13,882 nt of DNA from Thiohalobacter sp. (lineage in GTDB: Bacteria; Pseudomonadota; Gammaproteobacteria; DSM-19610): positions 1 to 13,882 of the forward strand of contig JALVCM010000132.1 of assembly GCA_027010005.1 (NCBI GenBank), read 5' to 3'. Positions 1-8,056 of the stretch are shown here, piece by piece; position 1 is the stretch's first letter, and the number at the start of each line of letters is the position of its first letter. The translations under genes were made by a program, and so were the position numbers. The notes beneath the pieces were generated by a model that did not search any database, was not told the origin of the DNA, and saw only the letters and a program-made list of their open reading frames with translations.

Positions 1-638
1 GGATCAATGGTGCCGTTGGTCTCGATATCGATAATCAGCTTGTCCAGGTCGGTACGCTGCTCGACACGTGCTGAATCCACTGTATAGGAAATGCGATACA
101 CCGGTGTGAAACTGGCATCCAGACGAAGCGCGCCAACACTGGCACCTTCTTCATCTTCCAGCTCGGCACGTGCCTTGGCGGGTACATAGCCACGGCCCAT
201 TTCCACGTTCAGTGTCATGTTCAGCTCGCCTTCCTTGGTCAGGTTGGCAATCACGTAGTCGGGATTCACGACTTCCACATCATGATCAAGCGTGATATCG
301 CCTACGGTAACAGCACCCGGGCCTTTCTTGCTCAGCTTCAGGGTAGCCTTGTCACGGTTATGCATTTTCAGTGCGACACCCTTCAGGTTGAGCATGATTT
401 CCATCACGTCTTCCTGTACGCCCTCAATCGAGGAGTAGGCGTGAAGCACACCGTCGATCTCGACGCTGGTCACGGCACAACCCGGCATGGACGACAGCAG
501 TATGCGACGCAGGGCATTGCCCAGCGTGTGACCAAAACCGCGCTCGAGCGGCTCCAGCACGACCCGCGCCGTACGTTCGTTTACAGATTGCACGTCTACA
601 ATACGTGGCTTCAGGAACTCGGTAACCTTGCCCTGCAT
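1..638 (-). CDS. rpoA: RNA polymerase alpha subunit, partial (C-terminus outside window)
   Basis: The alpha subunit dimer is the assembly platform of RNA polymerase; its C-terminal domain contacts UP elements and activators. From ATG 638 the frame reads [17 protein letters not shown] and runs off the window's left edge after 212 codons, so most of the N-terminal domain is present and the linker and C-terminal domain are missing. Visible landmarks are [20 protein letters not shown] (31-50, the dimer and core-binding helix), [25 protein letters not shown] segment from about 53, [10 protein letters not shown] near 148-157 and [25 protein letters not shown] lies about 7 bases before the ATG. rpsD ends 24 bases upstream; rplQ would be expected next, outside the window. 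Confidence 0.97.
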   Translation of the reverse strand, partial: MQGKVTEFLKPRIVDVQSVNERTARVVLEPLERGFGHTLGNALRRILLSSMPGCAVTSVEIDGVLHAYSSIEGVQEDVMEIMLNLKGVALKMHNRDKATLKLSKKGPGAVTVGDITLDHDVEVVNPDYVIANLTKEGELNMTLNVEMGRGYVPAKARAELEDEEGASVGALRLDASFTPVYRISYTVDSARVEQRTDLDKLIIDIETNGTID

Positions 639-662
639 GAAAAGCCCTCTTAAGCTGTTGCT

Positions 663-1289
663 TTACTTGGAGTACAACTCGACAACAAGATGTTCATTGA
701 TTTCGGCCGGCAGATCCGAACGTTCCGGAAGCGCCTTGAACACGCCTTCCATCTTTTTCGCATCCACGTCGATCCAGTCAACAAACCCGCGCTGCTCGGC
801 AATCTCAAGCGCAGACTGCACGCGCAGCTGCTTGCGTGATTTTTCCGCAATGGCCAGGTTGTCATTCGGCCGCACCTGGTAGGACGGAATGGTGACACGT
901 TGACCGTTCACGGTAATGGCATTGTGACGTACCAGCTGGCGCGCTTCGGTTCGGGAAGCGGCAAAGCCCATGCGGTAGACCACGTTGTCCAGGCGACCTT
1001 CCAGCAGCTGCAACAGGTTTTCACCCGTGGAGCCTTTCTTGCCGGCGGCGGCCTTGTAATAGTTACGGAACTGACGTTCCAGTACACCGTAGATACGGCG
1101 CATTTTCTGCTTCTCGCGCAGCTGGGTCGCATAATCCGACAAGCGTGTACGACGCTGTCCATGCTGGCCCGGCGGGAATGGACGATTTTCGATCGCGCAT
1201 TTCGCGGTGTAACATTTTTCGCCTTTCAAAAACAGCTTGGTGCCTTCACGACGGCACTGGCGACATTTGGGTCCTGTGTACTTGGCCAT
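663..1289 (-). CDS. rpsD: 30S ribosomal protein S4, four-cysteine zinc-ribbon form
   Basis: S4 starts small-subunit assembly on the 5' domain of 16S rRNA, lines the mRNA entry tunnel and in E. coli represses the alpha operon. The 208 residues contain [20 protein letters not shown] (59-78), the S4 RNA-binding domain at about 98-160 ([28 protein letters not shown]) and the end [12 protein letters not shown]. Cys9, Cys12, Cys26 and Cys31 form a likely zinc site, as in Thermus S4; the E. coli protein lacks these cysteines and has a differently arranged N-terminus. The body beyond residue 50 is proteobacteria-like. The start has the best ribosome binding site of the window, GGAGG 7 bases upstream, in keeping with heavy translation. 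Confidence 0.98.
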   Translation of the reverse strand: MAKYTGPKCRQCRREGTKLFLKGEKCYTAKCAIENRPFPPGQHGQRRTRLSDYATQLREKQKMRRIYGVLERQFRNYYKAAAGKKGSTGENLLQLLEGRLDNVVYRMGFAASRTEARQLVRHNAITVNGQRVTIPSYQVRPNDNLAIAEKSRKQLRVQSALEIAEQRGFVDWIDVDAKKMEGVFKALPERSDLPAEINEHLVVELYSK

Positions 1290-1304
1290 TTGCTCTCCTC
1301 CGCC

Positions 1305-1694
1305 TTACACGCGTCGCTTCTTGGGCGGACGGCAACCGTTGTGCGGAATCGGGGTCACATCGGTAATGTTGGTAATTTTGAAACCGGCATTGTTCAGGGC
1401 ACGCACCGCAGATTCGCGACCTGGACCCGGACCCTTGACCTCGACCTCGAGGTTCTTGAGACCGAATTCCTTGACCATCTCGCCGACACGGTCGGCAGCA
1501 ACCTGTGCTGCAAACGGCGTACTCTTGCGAGAACCGCGGAAACCGGAACCACCGGCGGTGGCCCATGCCAGCGCATTGCCCTGGCGATCGGTGATGGTCA
1601 CGATCGTGTTATTGAACGACGCGTGAATGTGGGCGATACCGTCAACCACATTCTTCTTGACCTTTTTCCGCGTACGAGTCGGTGCTTTTGCCAT
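1305..1694 (-). CDS. rpsK: 30S ribosomal protein S11
   Basis: S11 forms part of the platform next to the mRNA exit and E-site region. At 129 residues it matches E. coli in length and nearly in sequence: [20 protein letters not shown] (21-40), [20 protein letters not shown] (46-65), [16 protein letters not shown] and the end [17 protein letters not shown]. Asn119-Gly120 is kept, the site where E. coli S11 is known to carry isoaspartate. The ATG follows AGGT at a slightly long distance; rpsM is 25 bases upstream and rpsD 15 downstream. Confidence 0.99.
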   Translation of the reverse strand: MAKAPTRTRKKVKKNVVDGIAHIHASFNNTIVTITDRQGNALAWATAGGSGFRGSRKSTPFAAQVAADRVGEMVKEFGLKNLEVEVKGPGPGRESAVRALNNAGFKITNITDVTPIPHNGCRPPKKRRV

Positions 1695-1719
1695 GTTCTA
1701 TCTACCTGTTACGAATACT

Positions 1720-2076
1720 TTATCGACGAATCGGACGACGCGGACCCTTGCGGGTACGTGCATTGGTGCGCGTGCGCTGACCGCGCATCGGCAAACCACG
1801 ACGATGACGCATGCCGCGATAGCAACCCAGATCCATCAGCCGCTTGATGTTCATTGACACGGTACGGCGCAGATCGCCTTCTACCGTGTATTTGGCCACT
1901 TCGTTACGAATGCTCTCGACTTCCGGCTCGGACAGATCCTTGATCTTGGTGTCCGTGCTGACGCCAGTCGCTTCACAAATTTTCTTCGCCGTGGTGCGGC
2001 CGATACCATAAATGGCTGTCAGCGCAATCACTGCGTGTTTCTGCGGCGGTACATTAATCCCGGCTATACGAGCCAT
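1720..2076 (-). CDS. rpsM: 30S ribosomal protein S13
   Basis: S13 sits on top of the small-subunit head and contacts P-site tRNA and L5 in an intersubunit bridge. The 118 residues equal E. coli S13. The N-terminal part [20 protein letters not shown], the helix-hairpin motif [13 protein letters not shown], then [19 protein letters not shown] (about 70-88) and the basic tail with [19 protein letters not shown] are all typical. The ATG is preceded by AGGAGA about 8 bases upstream. It opens the alpha operon behind the predicted promoter. Confidence 0.98.
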   Translation of the reverse strand: MARIAGINVPPQKHAVIALTAIYGIGRTTAKKICEATGVSTDTKIKDLSEPEVESIRNEVAKYTVEGDLRRTVSMNIKRLMDLGCYRGMRHRRGLPMRGQRTRTNARTRKGPRRPIRR

Positions 2077-2103
2077 GAATCTGATCTCCTCAACGGGACA
2101 AAG

Positions 2104-2137
2104 CGGTCTGCGTGTCGCGAAACGCGCAAGAATACCG
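2104..2137 (-). other. Nested stems in the rpsM leader
   Basis: CGGT/ACCG (2134-2137 with 2104-2107) and TGCG/CGCA (2125-2128 with 2109-2112) can stack with an asymmetric bulge; GCGT/ACGC (2110-2125) is an alternative. The upper part includes the predicted -10 box, so the full fold could only exist in RNA read through from the spc genes. In E. coli, S4 represses this operon by binding a pseudoknot upstream of rpsM; nothing closely like that sequence is visible. The role here is speculative. Confidence 0.2.
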
Positions 2138-2157
2138 GGTTTTGCCCCTTATTTCAA
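2129..2157 (-). promoter_or_regulatory. Predicted sigma70 promoter of the alpha operon
   Basis: On the coding strand TTGAAA (2152-2157) and TATTCT (2129-2134) are separated by exactly 17 bases. Each hexamer matches four of the six sigma70 consensus positions. It is the best promoter candidate in the window and lies in the largest intergenic spacer, upstream of rpsM, where E. coli also has an alpha-operon promoter. Transcription would start near 2122, leaving a leader of about 45 bases. This is prediction from sequence only. Confidence 0.6.
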
Positions 2158-2178
2158 TCCAAAAACCAAACAATTAGT

Positions 2179-2191
2179 GGCGTTTGACGCC
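2179..2191 (-). other. Small hairpin after rpmJ
   Basis: Four bases after the rpmJ stop, GGCGT and ACGCC pair around the 3-base loop CAA. The downstream sequence CTAATTGTTTGGTTTTTGG is T-rich but interrupted, so at most this would be a weak terminator or pause site. It stands between the spc block and the alpha-operon promoter. Confidence 0.3.
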
Positions 2192-2195
2192 TGTA

Positions 2196-2309
2196 TCAGC
2201 CCTGGCGCTGTTTGTGGCGGCCATCCTTGCAGATAACCCGGACCACGCCCTTGCGACGGACAATTTTACAGTTGCGGCAAATACGCTTTACTGATGCACG
2301 AACTTTCAT
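2196..2309 (-). CDS. rpmJ: 50S ribosomal protein L36, zinc-binding form
   Basis: L36 is the smallest ribosomal protein and binds zinc in the large subunit. Reading from ATG 2309 gives 37 codons and [23 protein letters not shown], then [17 protein letters not shown]. The ligands are Cys11, Cys14, Cys27 and His32, the C+ form with CX2C, CX12C and CX4H spacing. E. coli L36 has one more residue between the last two ligands; the 37-residue form is common elsewhere. AGGTGA lies about 5 bases before the ATG. It follows secY by 22 bases and ends the spc block, before the 119-base spacer. Confidence 0.97.
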   Translation of the reverse strand: MKVRASVKRICRNCKIVRRKGVVRVICKDGRHKQRQG

Positions 2310-2331
2310 GATTCACCTGTTTCAATCAGCG

Positions 2332-3690
2332 CTAACGCAGCAGACCGGAACGACCCTGGCCCTTGAGGTTAGCTTTTTTCATCAGACTCTCGTACTGGTG
2401 AGACACCATGTGAGACTGAACCTGGGCCATGAAGTCCATCACCACGACCACGATAATCAAAAGGGACGTACCGCCAAAGTAGAAGGGCACGTTCCAGTAC
2501 AAAATCAAAAACTCCGGCAACAGACAGACCGCGGTGATATAGATCGCGCCTGCCAGCGTCAGGCGTGTCATCACACCATCGATATACCTTGCCGTCTGCT
2601 CACCTGGACGAATACCGGGGATAAACGCACCCGACTTCTTCAGGTTGTCAGCGGTCTCCTTCGAATTGAAGACGATCGCCGTATAAAAAAAGCAGAAGAA
2701 GATAATCGCCGCCGCATAAAACAATATATACAGAGGCTGTCCCGGCGACAGTGCCGAGGAAATATCCTTCAGCCAGCCAAACCCTTCATTGCTGCCGAAC
2801 CACTGACCCGCCGTTGCCGGGAACAGGATAATGCTCGACGCAAAGATCGGCGGGATAACGCCCGCCATATTCAGCTTCAACGGCAGATGCGTACTCTGTG
2901 CCGCGTACATCTTGCGGCCCTGCTGCCGTTTTGCGTAGTTCACGGTAATCCGGCGCTGTCCACGCTCGACGAATACCACGAACGCTGTCACAGCAACGGC
3001 CAGCGCAAACAGGAACAGTATACTCAGGGTGTTCATCTCGCCGGTTCGCACCAGCTCCAGTGAACCGCCGATCGCTGCCGGCAGGCCGGCGACAATACCC
3101 GAGAAAATAATGATCGAAATACCGTTACCGATACCCCGCTCTGTTACCTGTTCACCGAGCCACATCAGGAACAGTGTGCCTGTTACCAGGCAAGCCACCG
3201 ACGAAATAACAAACGGCAGGCCCTGCAAGATCACCAGCGGTTGCCCACCGACGATCTGGCCCTGCAACGCTGTCGAAATACCGATTGCCTGGAACGTTGC
3301 CAGTACCACCGTGCCATAGCGCGTGTACTGGGTAATCTTGTGCCGGCCAGCCTCACCTTCTTTCTTCAGCTGTTCCAGCGACGGCACGGTATACGACAAC
3401 AACTGCATAATGATGGATGCCGAAATGTACGGCATGATGCCCAGCGCAAACAGTGACAGTCGTTTCAGCGCGCCACCCGAGAACATGTTAAACATGTCCA
3501 GGATTGTGCCTTTCTGCTGCTCGGCCAGAATTTCCAGCACGACCGGATCAATACCCGGCAGCGGGATAAATGAGCCGATACGGAAAACCAGTATCGCACC
3601 CAGCACGAAGAAGATGCGCGTGCGCAGCTCCTTCAGTTTACCGATGTCACCGAGACCCCCGGTAAGACCCGCTGCACCCGCACCTGCCAC
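2332..3690 (-). CDS. secY: Preprotein translocase channel SecY (GTG start)
   Basis: SecY is the ten-helix channel of the Sec translocon in the inner membrane, working with SecE, SecG, SecA and translating ribosomes. The 452 residues show helix 1 at about 25-45, the plug region around 61-75 ([15 protein letters not shown]), then hydrophobic helices near 81-100, 126-140, 155-178, 188-206, 220-241, 275-292, 320-342, 373-393 and 402-422. Cytosolic loop signatures are [20 protein letters not shown] (241-260) and [15 protein letters not shown] (357-371), with Arg361 equal to the essential E. coli Arg357. The start is GTG, 5 bases after rplO; no in-frame ATG occurs before residue 66. The C-terminus runs five residues (SGLLR) beyond the E. 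coli ending. Confidence 0.97.
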   Translation of the reverse strand: MAGAGAAGLTGGLGDIGKLKELRTRIFFVLGAILVFRIGSFIPLPGIDPVVLEILAEQQKGTILDMFNMFSGGALKRLSLFALGIMPYISASIIMQLLSYTVPSLEQLKKEGEAGRHKITQYTRYGTVVLATFQAIGISTALQGQIVGGQPLVILQGLPFVISSVACLVTGTLFLMWLGEQVTERGIGNGISIIIFSGIVAGLPAAIGGSLELVRTGEMNTLSILFLFALAVAVTAFVVFVERGQRRITVNYAKRQQGRKMYAAQSTHLPLKLNMAGVIPPIFASSIILFPATAGQWFGSNEGFGWLKDISSALSPGQPLYILFYAAAIIFFCFFYTAIVFNSKETADNLKKSGAFIPGIRPGEQTARYIDGVMTRLTLAGAIYITAVCLLPEFLILYWNVPFYFGGTSLLIIVVVVMDFMAQVQSHMVSHQYESLMKKANLKGQGRSGLLR

Positions 3691-3695
3691 CCGGA

Positions 3696-4130
3696 TTAAT
3701 CCTCGACCTTACCGCCGGCGGCTTCGATTGCCGCACGCGCACCCTTGGTAACGCGCAGCCCCTTCACCGTGACAGCTGTAGTAATTTCACCGGATGCGAT
3801 GATCTTCGCATACAGCGTACTTTGCTTGAGGATCCCGGCCGCCTTGAGCGACGCAAGATCAACGGCGCCGTCTTCGACAGCGGCCAGTTCGTGTAAACGC
3901 ACTTCCTCGGTCACCATCGACTTGCGCGACGTAAAGCCGACTTTCGGCAAACGACGCTGCAAGGGCATCTGGCCACCTTCAAAACCGACCTTGTGGAAAC
4001 CGCCGGAGCGCGACTTCTGGCCCTTGTGGCCACGGCCACCGGTCTTGCCCAGGCCGCTACCGATACCACGGCCGACACGCTTGGCGTCAGGACGGCTGCC
4101 AGCAGCAGGCTTCAGTGTATTCAGGCGCAT
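3696..4130 (-). CDS. rplO: 50S ribosomal protein L15
   Basis: L15 is a late-assembling large-subunit protein whose long N-terminal arm threads between rRNA helices. The 144 residues equal E. coli L15. The start [13 protein letters not shown] is followed by the glycine- and lysine-rich arm ([20 protein letters not shown], 20-39) and [18 protein letters not shown] (49-66); a Val/Lys-rich C-terminal domain ends in KVED. The stop TAA is only 5 bases before the secY GTG, so the ribosome binding site for secY lies inside the last codons of rplO (GAGG in GTCGAGGAT). Confidence 0.98.
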   Translation of the reverse strand: MRLNTLKPAAGSRPDAKRVGRGIGSGLGKTGGRGHKGQKSRSGGFHKVGFEGGQMPLQRRLPKVGFTSRKSMVTEEVRLHELAAVEDGAVDLASLKAAGILKQSTLYAKIIASGEITTAVTVKGLRVTKGARAAIEAAGGKVED

Positions 4131-4131
4131 A

Positions 4132-4317
4132 TCAGACTTCCTCTACCTGCAACAGGTACGAAACCTTGTTGATCATGCCGCGATTTTCCGGCGTATCGAT
4201 CACTTCGACTGAATGACGAATACGGCGCAGGCCAAGTCCGGCCACACACGCCTTGTGCGATTTCAGTCGTCCACTGGTGCTCTTGGTCAGAGTCACCTTC
4301 AATTTCTTGTCTGCCAT
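4132..4317 (-). CDS. rpmD: 50S ribosomal protein L30
   Basis: L30 is a small two-layer protein near the central protuberance; some bacterial groups lack it. The 61 residues (E. coli 59) read [18 protein letters not shown], then [20 protein letters not shown] and [14 protein letters not shown], the usual family pattern. It starts 3 bases after the rpsE stop, and its own stop is one base before the rplO ATG (TGATATG), so translation is probably coupled on both sides. Confidence 0.98.
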   Translation of the reverse strand: MADKKLKVTLTKSTSGRLKSHKACVAGLGLRRIRHSVEVIDTPENRGMINKVSYLLQVEEV

Positions 4318-4320
4318 GGC

Positions 4321-4827
4321 TTACCCCAGGATCTCTTCGACCTTCTTGCCGCGCTTGGCTGCCACCATGTCGGGGGAGCTCATTTCGGCCAGGCCTTTCA
4401 TGGTTGCGCGAACAACGTTGATCGGGTTGTTGGTGCCGATGCATTTCGCCAGCACATCACGCACACCGACGACCTCAAAGACAGCGCGCATGGCGCCACC
4501 GGCGATAATACCGGTACCTTCTGAAGCGGGCTGCATGTGCACCTTGGCTGCACCGAATGTCGCTGTAATCGGGTACTGCAAGGTACCGTCCTTGAGCGCA
4601 ACCTGCTGCATGTTCTTGCGGGCATTTTCCATCGCCTTCTGGATAGCGACCGGCACTTCACGCGCCTTGCCACGACCGAAGCCAACCTTGCCCTCACCGT
4701 CACCCACGACCGTCAGTGCTGCAAAGCCGAATTGACGGCCACCCTTTACCACCTTGGCAACACGATTGATTCCGATCAGCTTTTCCTGCAGACCGTCCGA
4801 GTTCGCCTGGTTATCGACATTCGCCAT
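4321..4827 (-). CDS. rpsE: 30S ribosomal protein S5
   Basis: S5 shapes the mRNA entry channel with S3 and S4 and influences decoding accuracy. The 168 residues contain the N-terminal double-stranded-RNA-binding fold with [19 protein letters not shown] (26-44; the KGGR loop at 28-31 is the spectinomycin-response region in E. coli, with no obvious change) and the C-terminal half [17 protein letters not shown]. The end [11 protein letters not shown] is typical. The ATG follows AAGGG with an 8-base spacer. Only 3 bases separate its TAA from rpmD. Confidence 0.98.
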   Translation of the reverse strand: MANVDNQANSDGLQEKLIGINRVAKVVKGGRQFGFAALTVVGDGEGKVGFGRGKAREVPVAIQKAMENARKNMQQVALKDGTLQYPITATFGAAKVHMQPASEGTGIIAGGAMRAVFEVVGVRDVLAKCIGTNNPINVVRATMKGLAEMSSPDMVAAKRGKKVEEILG

Positions 4828-4842
4828 AGTGCAACCCTTACC

Positions 4843-5196
4843 CTAGAATTCCAGACCGCTTTCACGCGCGGCATCCGCCAGCGCCTTCACTCGGCCGTGA
4901 TATTTAAAACCGGAACGGTCAAACGCGACCGCAGTGATACCAGCCGCTTTGGCGCGTTCAGCTACCGCCTTGCCAATCGCAGCGGCTGCATCGGTATTAC
5001 CGGTGCTCTTCACGTCCTTGCGCAACTCCTTGTCCAGCGTCGATGCGCAGACCAGAACCTTGTCGCCACTACCATCGATAACCTGCGCATAGATATGCCG
5101 CGGGGTACGGTGGATACACAGACGCGGCCTGCCGAGTTCGCGGATCCTGGCGCGGGTCTTGCGAGCGCGCCGCTGTCGTGATGCTTTTTTGTCCAT
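4843..5196 (-). CDS. rplR: 50S ribosomal protein L18
   Basis: L18 binds 5S rRNA together with L5 and attaches it to the large subunit. The 117 residues equal E. coli L18: a basic N-terminal tail ([20 protein letters not shown]), then [34 protein letters not shown] and the C-terminal [20 protein letters not shown]. The ATG follows GAAGG with an 8-base spacer. rpsE starts 15 bases after its TAG. Confidence 0.98.
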   Translation of the reverse strand: MDKKASRQRRARKTRARIRELGRPRLCIHRTPRHIYAQVIDGSGDKVLVCASTLDKELRKDVKSTGNTDAAAAIGKAVAERAKAAGITAVAFDRSGFKYHGRVKALADAARESGLEF

Positions 5197-5215
5197 GCTG
5201 ATACCTTCGAATTAA

Positions 5216-5749
5216 CTATTTCTTCTTGGCTTCTTTACGCACGATGATTTCATCGGCGTACTTCACGCCCTTGCCCTTGTAGGGCTCCGGCGGACGGTAG
5301 GCGCGAATTTCAGCTGCCACCTGTCCGACCTTCTGCTTGTCCATCCCTTTAATAACAACATCGGTCTGGCTCGGTGTTTCAACCGTGACACCCTCGGGCA
5401 CGGCATAATCGATCGGGTGCGAGAAACCCAGCGTCAGGTTCAGTTTCTGGCCCTGGGCCTGTGCGCGGTAGCCGACGCCGACCAGCTGCAGCTTCTTTTC
5501 GAACCCTTCGGTAACACCAAGGACCATGTTATTGATCAACGCACGCGTGGTGCCCGCCAATGCCATCGCCGCCTTGGAGCCATCCTTCGGCGCAAAGGTC
5601 AGCACATTGTCGTTCTGCTCGACCTTTACCGAGGCATGCACATCACGCTGCAGCGAGCCCTTGCTTCCCTTGACAGTAACTGCCTGGCCACTGATAGAGA
5701 ATTCGACGCCTTTTGGCAATTCAACCGGATTTTTTGCAACTCTGGACAT
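5216..5749 (-). CDS. rplF: 50S ribosomal protein L6
   Basis: L6 lies near the factor-binding centre of the large subunit close to the sarcin-ricin loop. The 177 residues equal the E. coli length and contain the two repeated domains of the family, with [10 protein letters not shown] at about 24-33, [20 protein letters not shown] near 93-112 and the C-terminal signature [16 protein letters not shown] near 151-166. The tail ends in a short Lys-rich stretch. It begins 13 bases after rpsH with a weak ribosome binding site; rplR follows after 19 bases. Confidence 0.98.
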   Translation of the reverse strand: MSRVAKNPVELPKGVEFSISGQAVTVKGSKGSLQRDVHASVKVEQNDNVLTFAPKDGSKAAMALAGTTRALINNMVLGVTEGFEKKLQLVGVGYRAQAQGQKLNLTLGFSHPIDYAVPEGVTVETPSQTDVVIKGMDKQKVGQVAAEIRAYRPPEPYKGKGVKYADEIIVRKEAKKK

Positions 5750-5762
5750 GGTTATCTACTCA

Positions 5763-6155
5763 TCAGGATACGTAACACAACACTTCGCCACCTTCTCCGG
5801 CAGCACGTGCAGCACGATCACTCATTACACCTTTCGAGGTTGAAACAATGGCAACACCCAGACCACCCATCACTTTGGGCAGCTCGTCCTTTGCCTTGTA
5901 AATGCGCAGACCCGGACGACTGACACGCTTCAGCGTATCAATGACCGGCTGGCCTTCGTAGTATTTGAGCGAGACATTCAGGGACGGCTTGCCGTCTTCG
6001 TCCTGCTCACTGAAATCAGCGATATAACCCTCTTCCTTCAGCACGTTTGCAATGGACTGCTTGAGCTTTGAAGACGGCATTGACACCGATACCTTACCCG
6101 CCCGCTGGCCGTTACGGATGCGGGTCAGCATGTCGGCGATAGGATCTGTCATCAT
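5763..6155 (-). CDS. rpsH: 30S ribosomal protein S8
   Basis: S8 is a primary 16S rRNA binder of the central domain and in E. coli the translational repressor of the spc operon. The 130 residues equal E. coli S8: [14 protein letters not shown] at 4-17, [17 protein letters not shown] at 27-43, [11 protein letters not shown] at 77-87, and the RNA-binding [13 protein letters not shown] at 105-117. The start is ATGATG; the first ATG (6155) is preferred because GAGG lies 11 bases upstream and the length then matches, though the second is possible. The 32-base gap before it is the largest inside the spc block. Confidence 0.98.
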   Translation of the reverse strand: MMTDPIADMLTRIRNGQRAGKVSVSMPSSKLKQSIANVLKEEGYIADFSEQDEDGKPSLNVSLKYYEGQPVIDTLKRVSRPGLRIYKAKDELPKVMGGLGVAIVSTSKGVMSDRAARAAGEGGEVLCYVS

Positions 6156-6187
6156 AATCTGCGTACCTCTGTCTGAATTCTGCGCTG

Positions 6188-6493
6188 TTACCAGCTGGCC
6201 TTGACCAGGCCGGGCACATCACCCTGCATGGCGTGTTCGCGCAGCTTGTTGCGCGCCAGACCGAACTTGCGATAGTAGCCGTGCGGACGGCCGGTAATGC
6301 GGCAACGATTGCGCTGGCGGCAGGGGCTGGCGTTACGCGGTAGTGCCTGCAACTTCAGCTGCGCCTCATAGCGTTCCTCTTCCGACTTGTTCGCATCGGC
6401 GATAATTTCCTTCAGCGCCGCACGCTTTGTTGCATATTTCTTGACCATCTTGGCGCGTTTGATTTCGCGCTGGATCATGGATTGTTTGGCCAT
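6188..6493 (-). CDS. rpsN: 30S ribosomal protein S14, zinc-free form
   Basis: S14 binds in the head of the small subunit near the A site. At 101 residues it is the long form typical of proteobacteria and lacks the CXXC pairs of the short zinc-binding S14 (only Cys57 and Cys63 are seen, in an [17 protein letters not shown] segment). The C-terminus PGLVKASW is nearly identical to E. coli PGLKKASW. The ATG at 6493 is preceded by GAGG, which overlaps the rplE stop. Having a zinc-free S14 beside a zinc-ribbon S4 in the same cluster is worth noting. Confidence 0.98.
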   Translation of the reverse strand: MAKQSMIQREIKRAKMVKKYATKRAALKEIIADANKSEEERYEAQLKLQALPRNASPCRQRNRCRITGRPHGYYRKFGLARNKLREHAMQGDVPGLVKASW

Positions 6494-6505
6494 GGTGCCG
6501 TTTCC

Positions 6506-7045
6506 TCAGTTCCTGAACGGGAAGTTGAACGCTGCCAGCAGCGCACGGCCTTCCTCGTCTGTTTTAGCCGTGGTCGTGATATTGATATCCAGACCACGTA
6601 ATGTATCAATCTTGTCGTAATCAATTTCGGGGAAAATGATCTGCTCACTTACACCCATATTGTAGTTGCCGCGACCATCGAAAGACTTCGGGCTCATGCC
6701 GCGAAAATCCCGTACGCGTGGGATCGCGATCGAAATCAGGCGATCCAGGAATTCATACATGCGTTCACGACGCAGGGTGACCTTGCAACCGATAGGCCAG
6801 CCCTCACGAACCTTGAAACCCGCGACTGATTTACGCGCATTACGCACAATCGGCTTCTGTCCGGCGATCTTGGTCATATCGGACATCGCGTGTTCCATGA
6901 CCTTGCGATCACCAAGTGCCTCACCGACACCCATGTTGAGGGTGATCTTGGTAATGCGTGGAATTTCCATCACGTTCTTGTACTGGAACTGCTCCTGGAG
7001 CTTGCCAATAACTTCGTCGTGATACTGTTTTTGCAACCTGGCCAT
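6506..7045 (-). CDS. rplE: 50S ribosomal protein L5
   Basis: L5 binds 5S rRNA with L18 and contacts the P-site tRNA and S13 in the intersubunit bridge. The 179 residues equal the E. coli length. Signature stretches are [14 protein letters not shown] (30-43), a P-site loop region with [20 protein letters not shown] and IPRVRDFRG. The first codons lie in the region that in E. coli mRNA is the target of repressor S8; a comparable small hairpin can be drawn here (listed separately). The stop TGA is part of the rpsN ribosome binding site TGAGGAA, 12 bases before the next start. Confidence 0.98.
   Translation of the reverse strand: MARLQKQYHDEVIGKLQEQFQYKNVMEIPRITKITLNMGVGEALGDRKVMEHAMSDMTKIAGQKPIVRNARKSVAGFKVREGWPIGCKVTLRRERMYEFLDRLISIAIPRVRDFRGMSPKSFDGRGNYNMGVSEQIIFPEIDYDKIDTLRGLDINITTTAKTDEEGRALLAAFNFPFRN
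7006..7027 (-). promoter_or_regulatory. Possible S8 repressor target at start of rplE
   Basis: Codons 7 to 14 of rplE can form CAGTATC paired with GTTATTG around an 8-base loop, with one U-U mismatch and one G-U pair. From memory, E. coli rplE has ACTAC pairing with GTAGT at exactly these codons, in the region bound by S8 to repress the spc operon. Much of the similarity may only reflect conserved amino acids (DEV), so this is a weak inference. Confidence 0.2.
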
Positions 7046-7059
7046 CTTCAGCTACTCTC

Positions 7060-7380
7060 TCAGACGTCAACGACTTCGTCGTTGGACTTGAAAACACGTA
7101 CCTTGCGACCGTCTTCCAGTGTACGGAAGCCAACACGATCACCCTTCTTGGTCTGCGGGTTGTACAACATAACGTTGGACACGTGAATCGGCATCTCTTT
7201 TTCGATAATGCCACCGGCCACACCCGCCTGCGGATTGGGCTTGGTGTGCTTCTTCACAATATTGACGTTTTCCACGATCAGCTTGTCGACCTCGGGCAGT
7301 ACTTTCAGCACGTTGCCGCGCTTGCCACTGTCCTTGCCGATCATCACGACCACGTCATCACCTTTACGTATCTTGCGCAT
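7060..7380 (-). CDS. rplX: 50S ribosomal protein L24
   Basis: L24 is one of two proteins that start large-subunit assembly, binding the 5' domain of 23S rRNA and reaching to the tunnel exit. The 106-residue product has an N-terminal KOW motif ([19 protein letters not shown], 3-21), then the conserved [11 protein letters not shown] region around 40-50 and [18 protein letters not shown]. coli L24 has 104 residues. The ATG follows GGGAG. Its TGA is 14 bases before rplE. Confidence 0.98.
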   Translation of the reverse strand: MRKIRKGDDVVVMIGKDSGKRGNVLKVLPEVDKLIVENVNIVKKHTKPNPQAGVAGGIIEKEMPIHVSNVMLYNPQTKKGDRVGFRTLEDGRKVRVFKSNDEVVDV

Positions 7381-7395
7381 AATCCTGACTCCCGC

Positions 7396-7764
7396 CTACA
7401 GCACTTCAGGTGCAAGCGAAATAATCTTCATAAACCGTTCACTACGCAGCTCGCGCGTAACCGGGCCAAAGATGCGGGTACCGATCGGCTCCAGCTTGGC
7501 ATTCAGCAGCACGGCTGCGTTGCCATCGAAGCGAATCAGGGAGCCGTCCGGGCGACGGACACCCTTGGCGGTACGAACCACAACCGCGTTGTAGACCTCA
7601 CCCTTCTTGACCTTGCCACGAGGAATCGCCTCTTTAATACTCACCTTGATGATGTCGCCAATACCGGCGTAACGACGGTGCGAGCCGCCCAGCACCTTGA
7701 TGCACTGGAGACGGCGGGCGCCGCTGTTATCTGCGACATCCAATTTGGTCTGCATCTGGATCAT
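7396..7764 (-). CDS. rplN: 50S ribosomal protein L14
   Basis: L14 lies at the subunit interface, contacts 16S rRNA in a bridge, and is the binding site of the silencing factor RsfS in many bacteria. The 122 residues start [18 protein letters not shown] and include [31 protein letters not shown] and the C-terminal [13 protein letters not shown], close to E. coli throughout (123 residues). It is the first gene of the spc block. The 28-base gap before it holds a weak GGGG ribosome binding site and no recognisable promoter. Confidence 0.99.
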   Translation of the reverse strand: MIQMQTKLDVADNSGARRLQCIKVLGGSHRRYAGIGDIIKVSIKEAIPRGKVKKGEVYNAVVVRTAKGVRRPDGSLIRFDGNAAVLLNAKLEPIGTRIFGPVTRELRSERFMKIISLAPEVL

Positions 7765-7792
7765 GACTTAACCCCGTAATTCTCTGCTTCAA

Positions 7793-8056
7793 TCAGCCAG
7801 CAGGCCGATCGACGACTTCAACCAGTGTCCAGGCTTTGTTCTTGGACAGCGGTCGACATTGTTTAATAGATACCGTATCACCGGCACGGCATTCATTGTT
7901 TTCATCATGAATGTGCAGCTTGGTGGAACGACGGATGTATTTGCCATACAGCGGATGACGAACCTTACGTTCAACCTTCACCACGGCACTTTTTTCCATC
8001 TTGTCACTGACGACCAGGCCGGTCAGCGTACGGACTGTTTTGCTATCTTCACTCAT
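7793..8056 (-). CDS. rpsQ: 30S ribosomal protein S17
   Basis: S17 is a primary binding protein of the 5' domain of 16S rRNA with an OB-fold. The 87 residues (E. coli 84) show [18 protein letters not shown] early, then the loop [29 protein letters not shown] stretch from about residue 30 and the strand [18 protein letters not shown]. The ATG overlaps the rpmC stop by 4 bases. It is the last gene of the S10 operon in the E. coli arrangement. Only 28 bases separate it from rplN and no terminator is seen there, so S10 and spc transcripts may be continuous. Confidence 0.98.
   Translation of the reverse strand: MSEDSKTVRTLTGLVVSDKMEKSAVVKVERKVRHPLYGKYIRRSTKLHIHDENNECRAGDTVSIKQCRPLSKNKAWTLVEVVDRPAG

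Noticed and set aside
900..1847. A 315-codon open frame on the plus strand opposite rpsD, rpsK and rpsM.
   Set aside because: It lies entirely opposite conserved ribosomal genes, has no recognisable domain, and long antisense frames are expected from the codon bias of GC-rich, highly expressed genes.
2212..3063. A 283-codon open frame on the plus strand opposite secY and rpmJ.
   Set aside because: It is a Gln/Arg/His-rich composition mirror of the hydrophobic secY sequence, with no family resemblance and no clear ribosome binding site.
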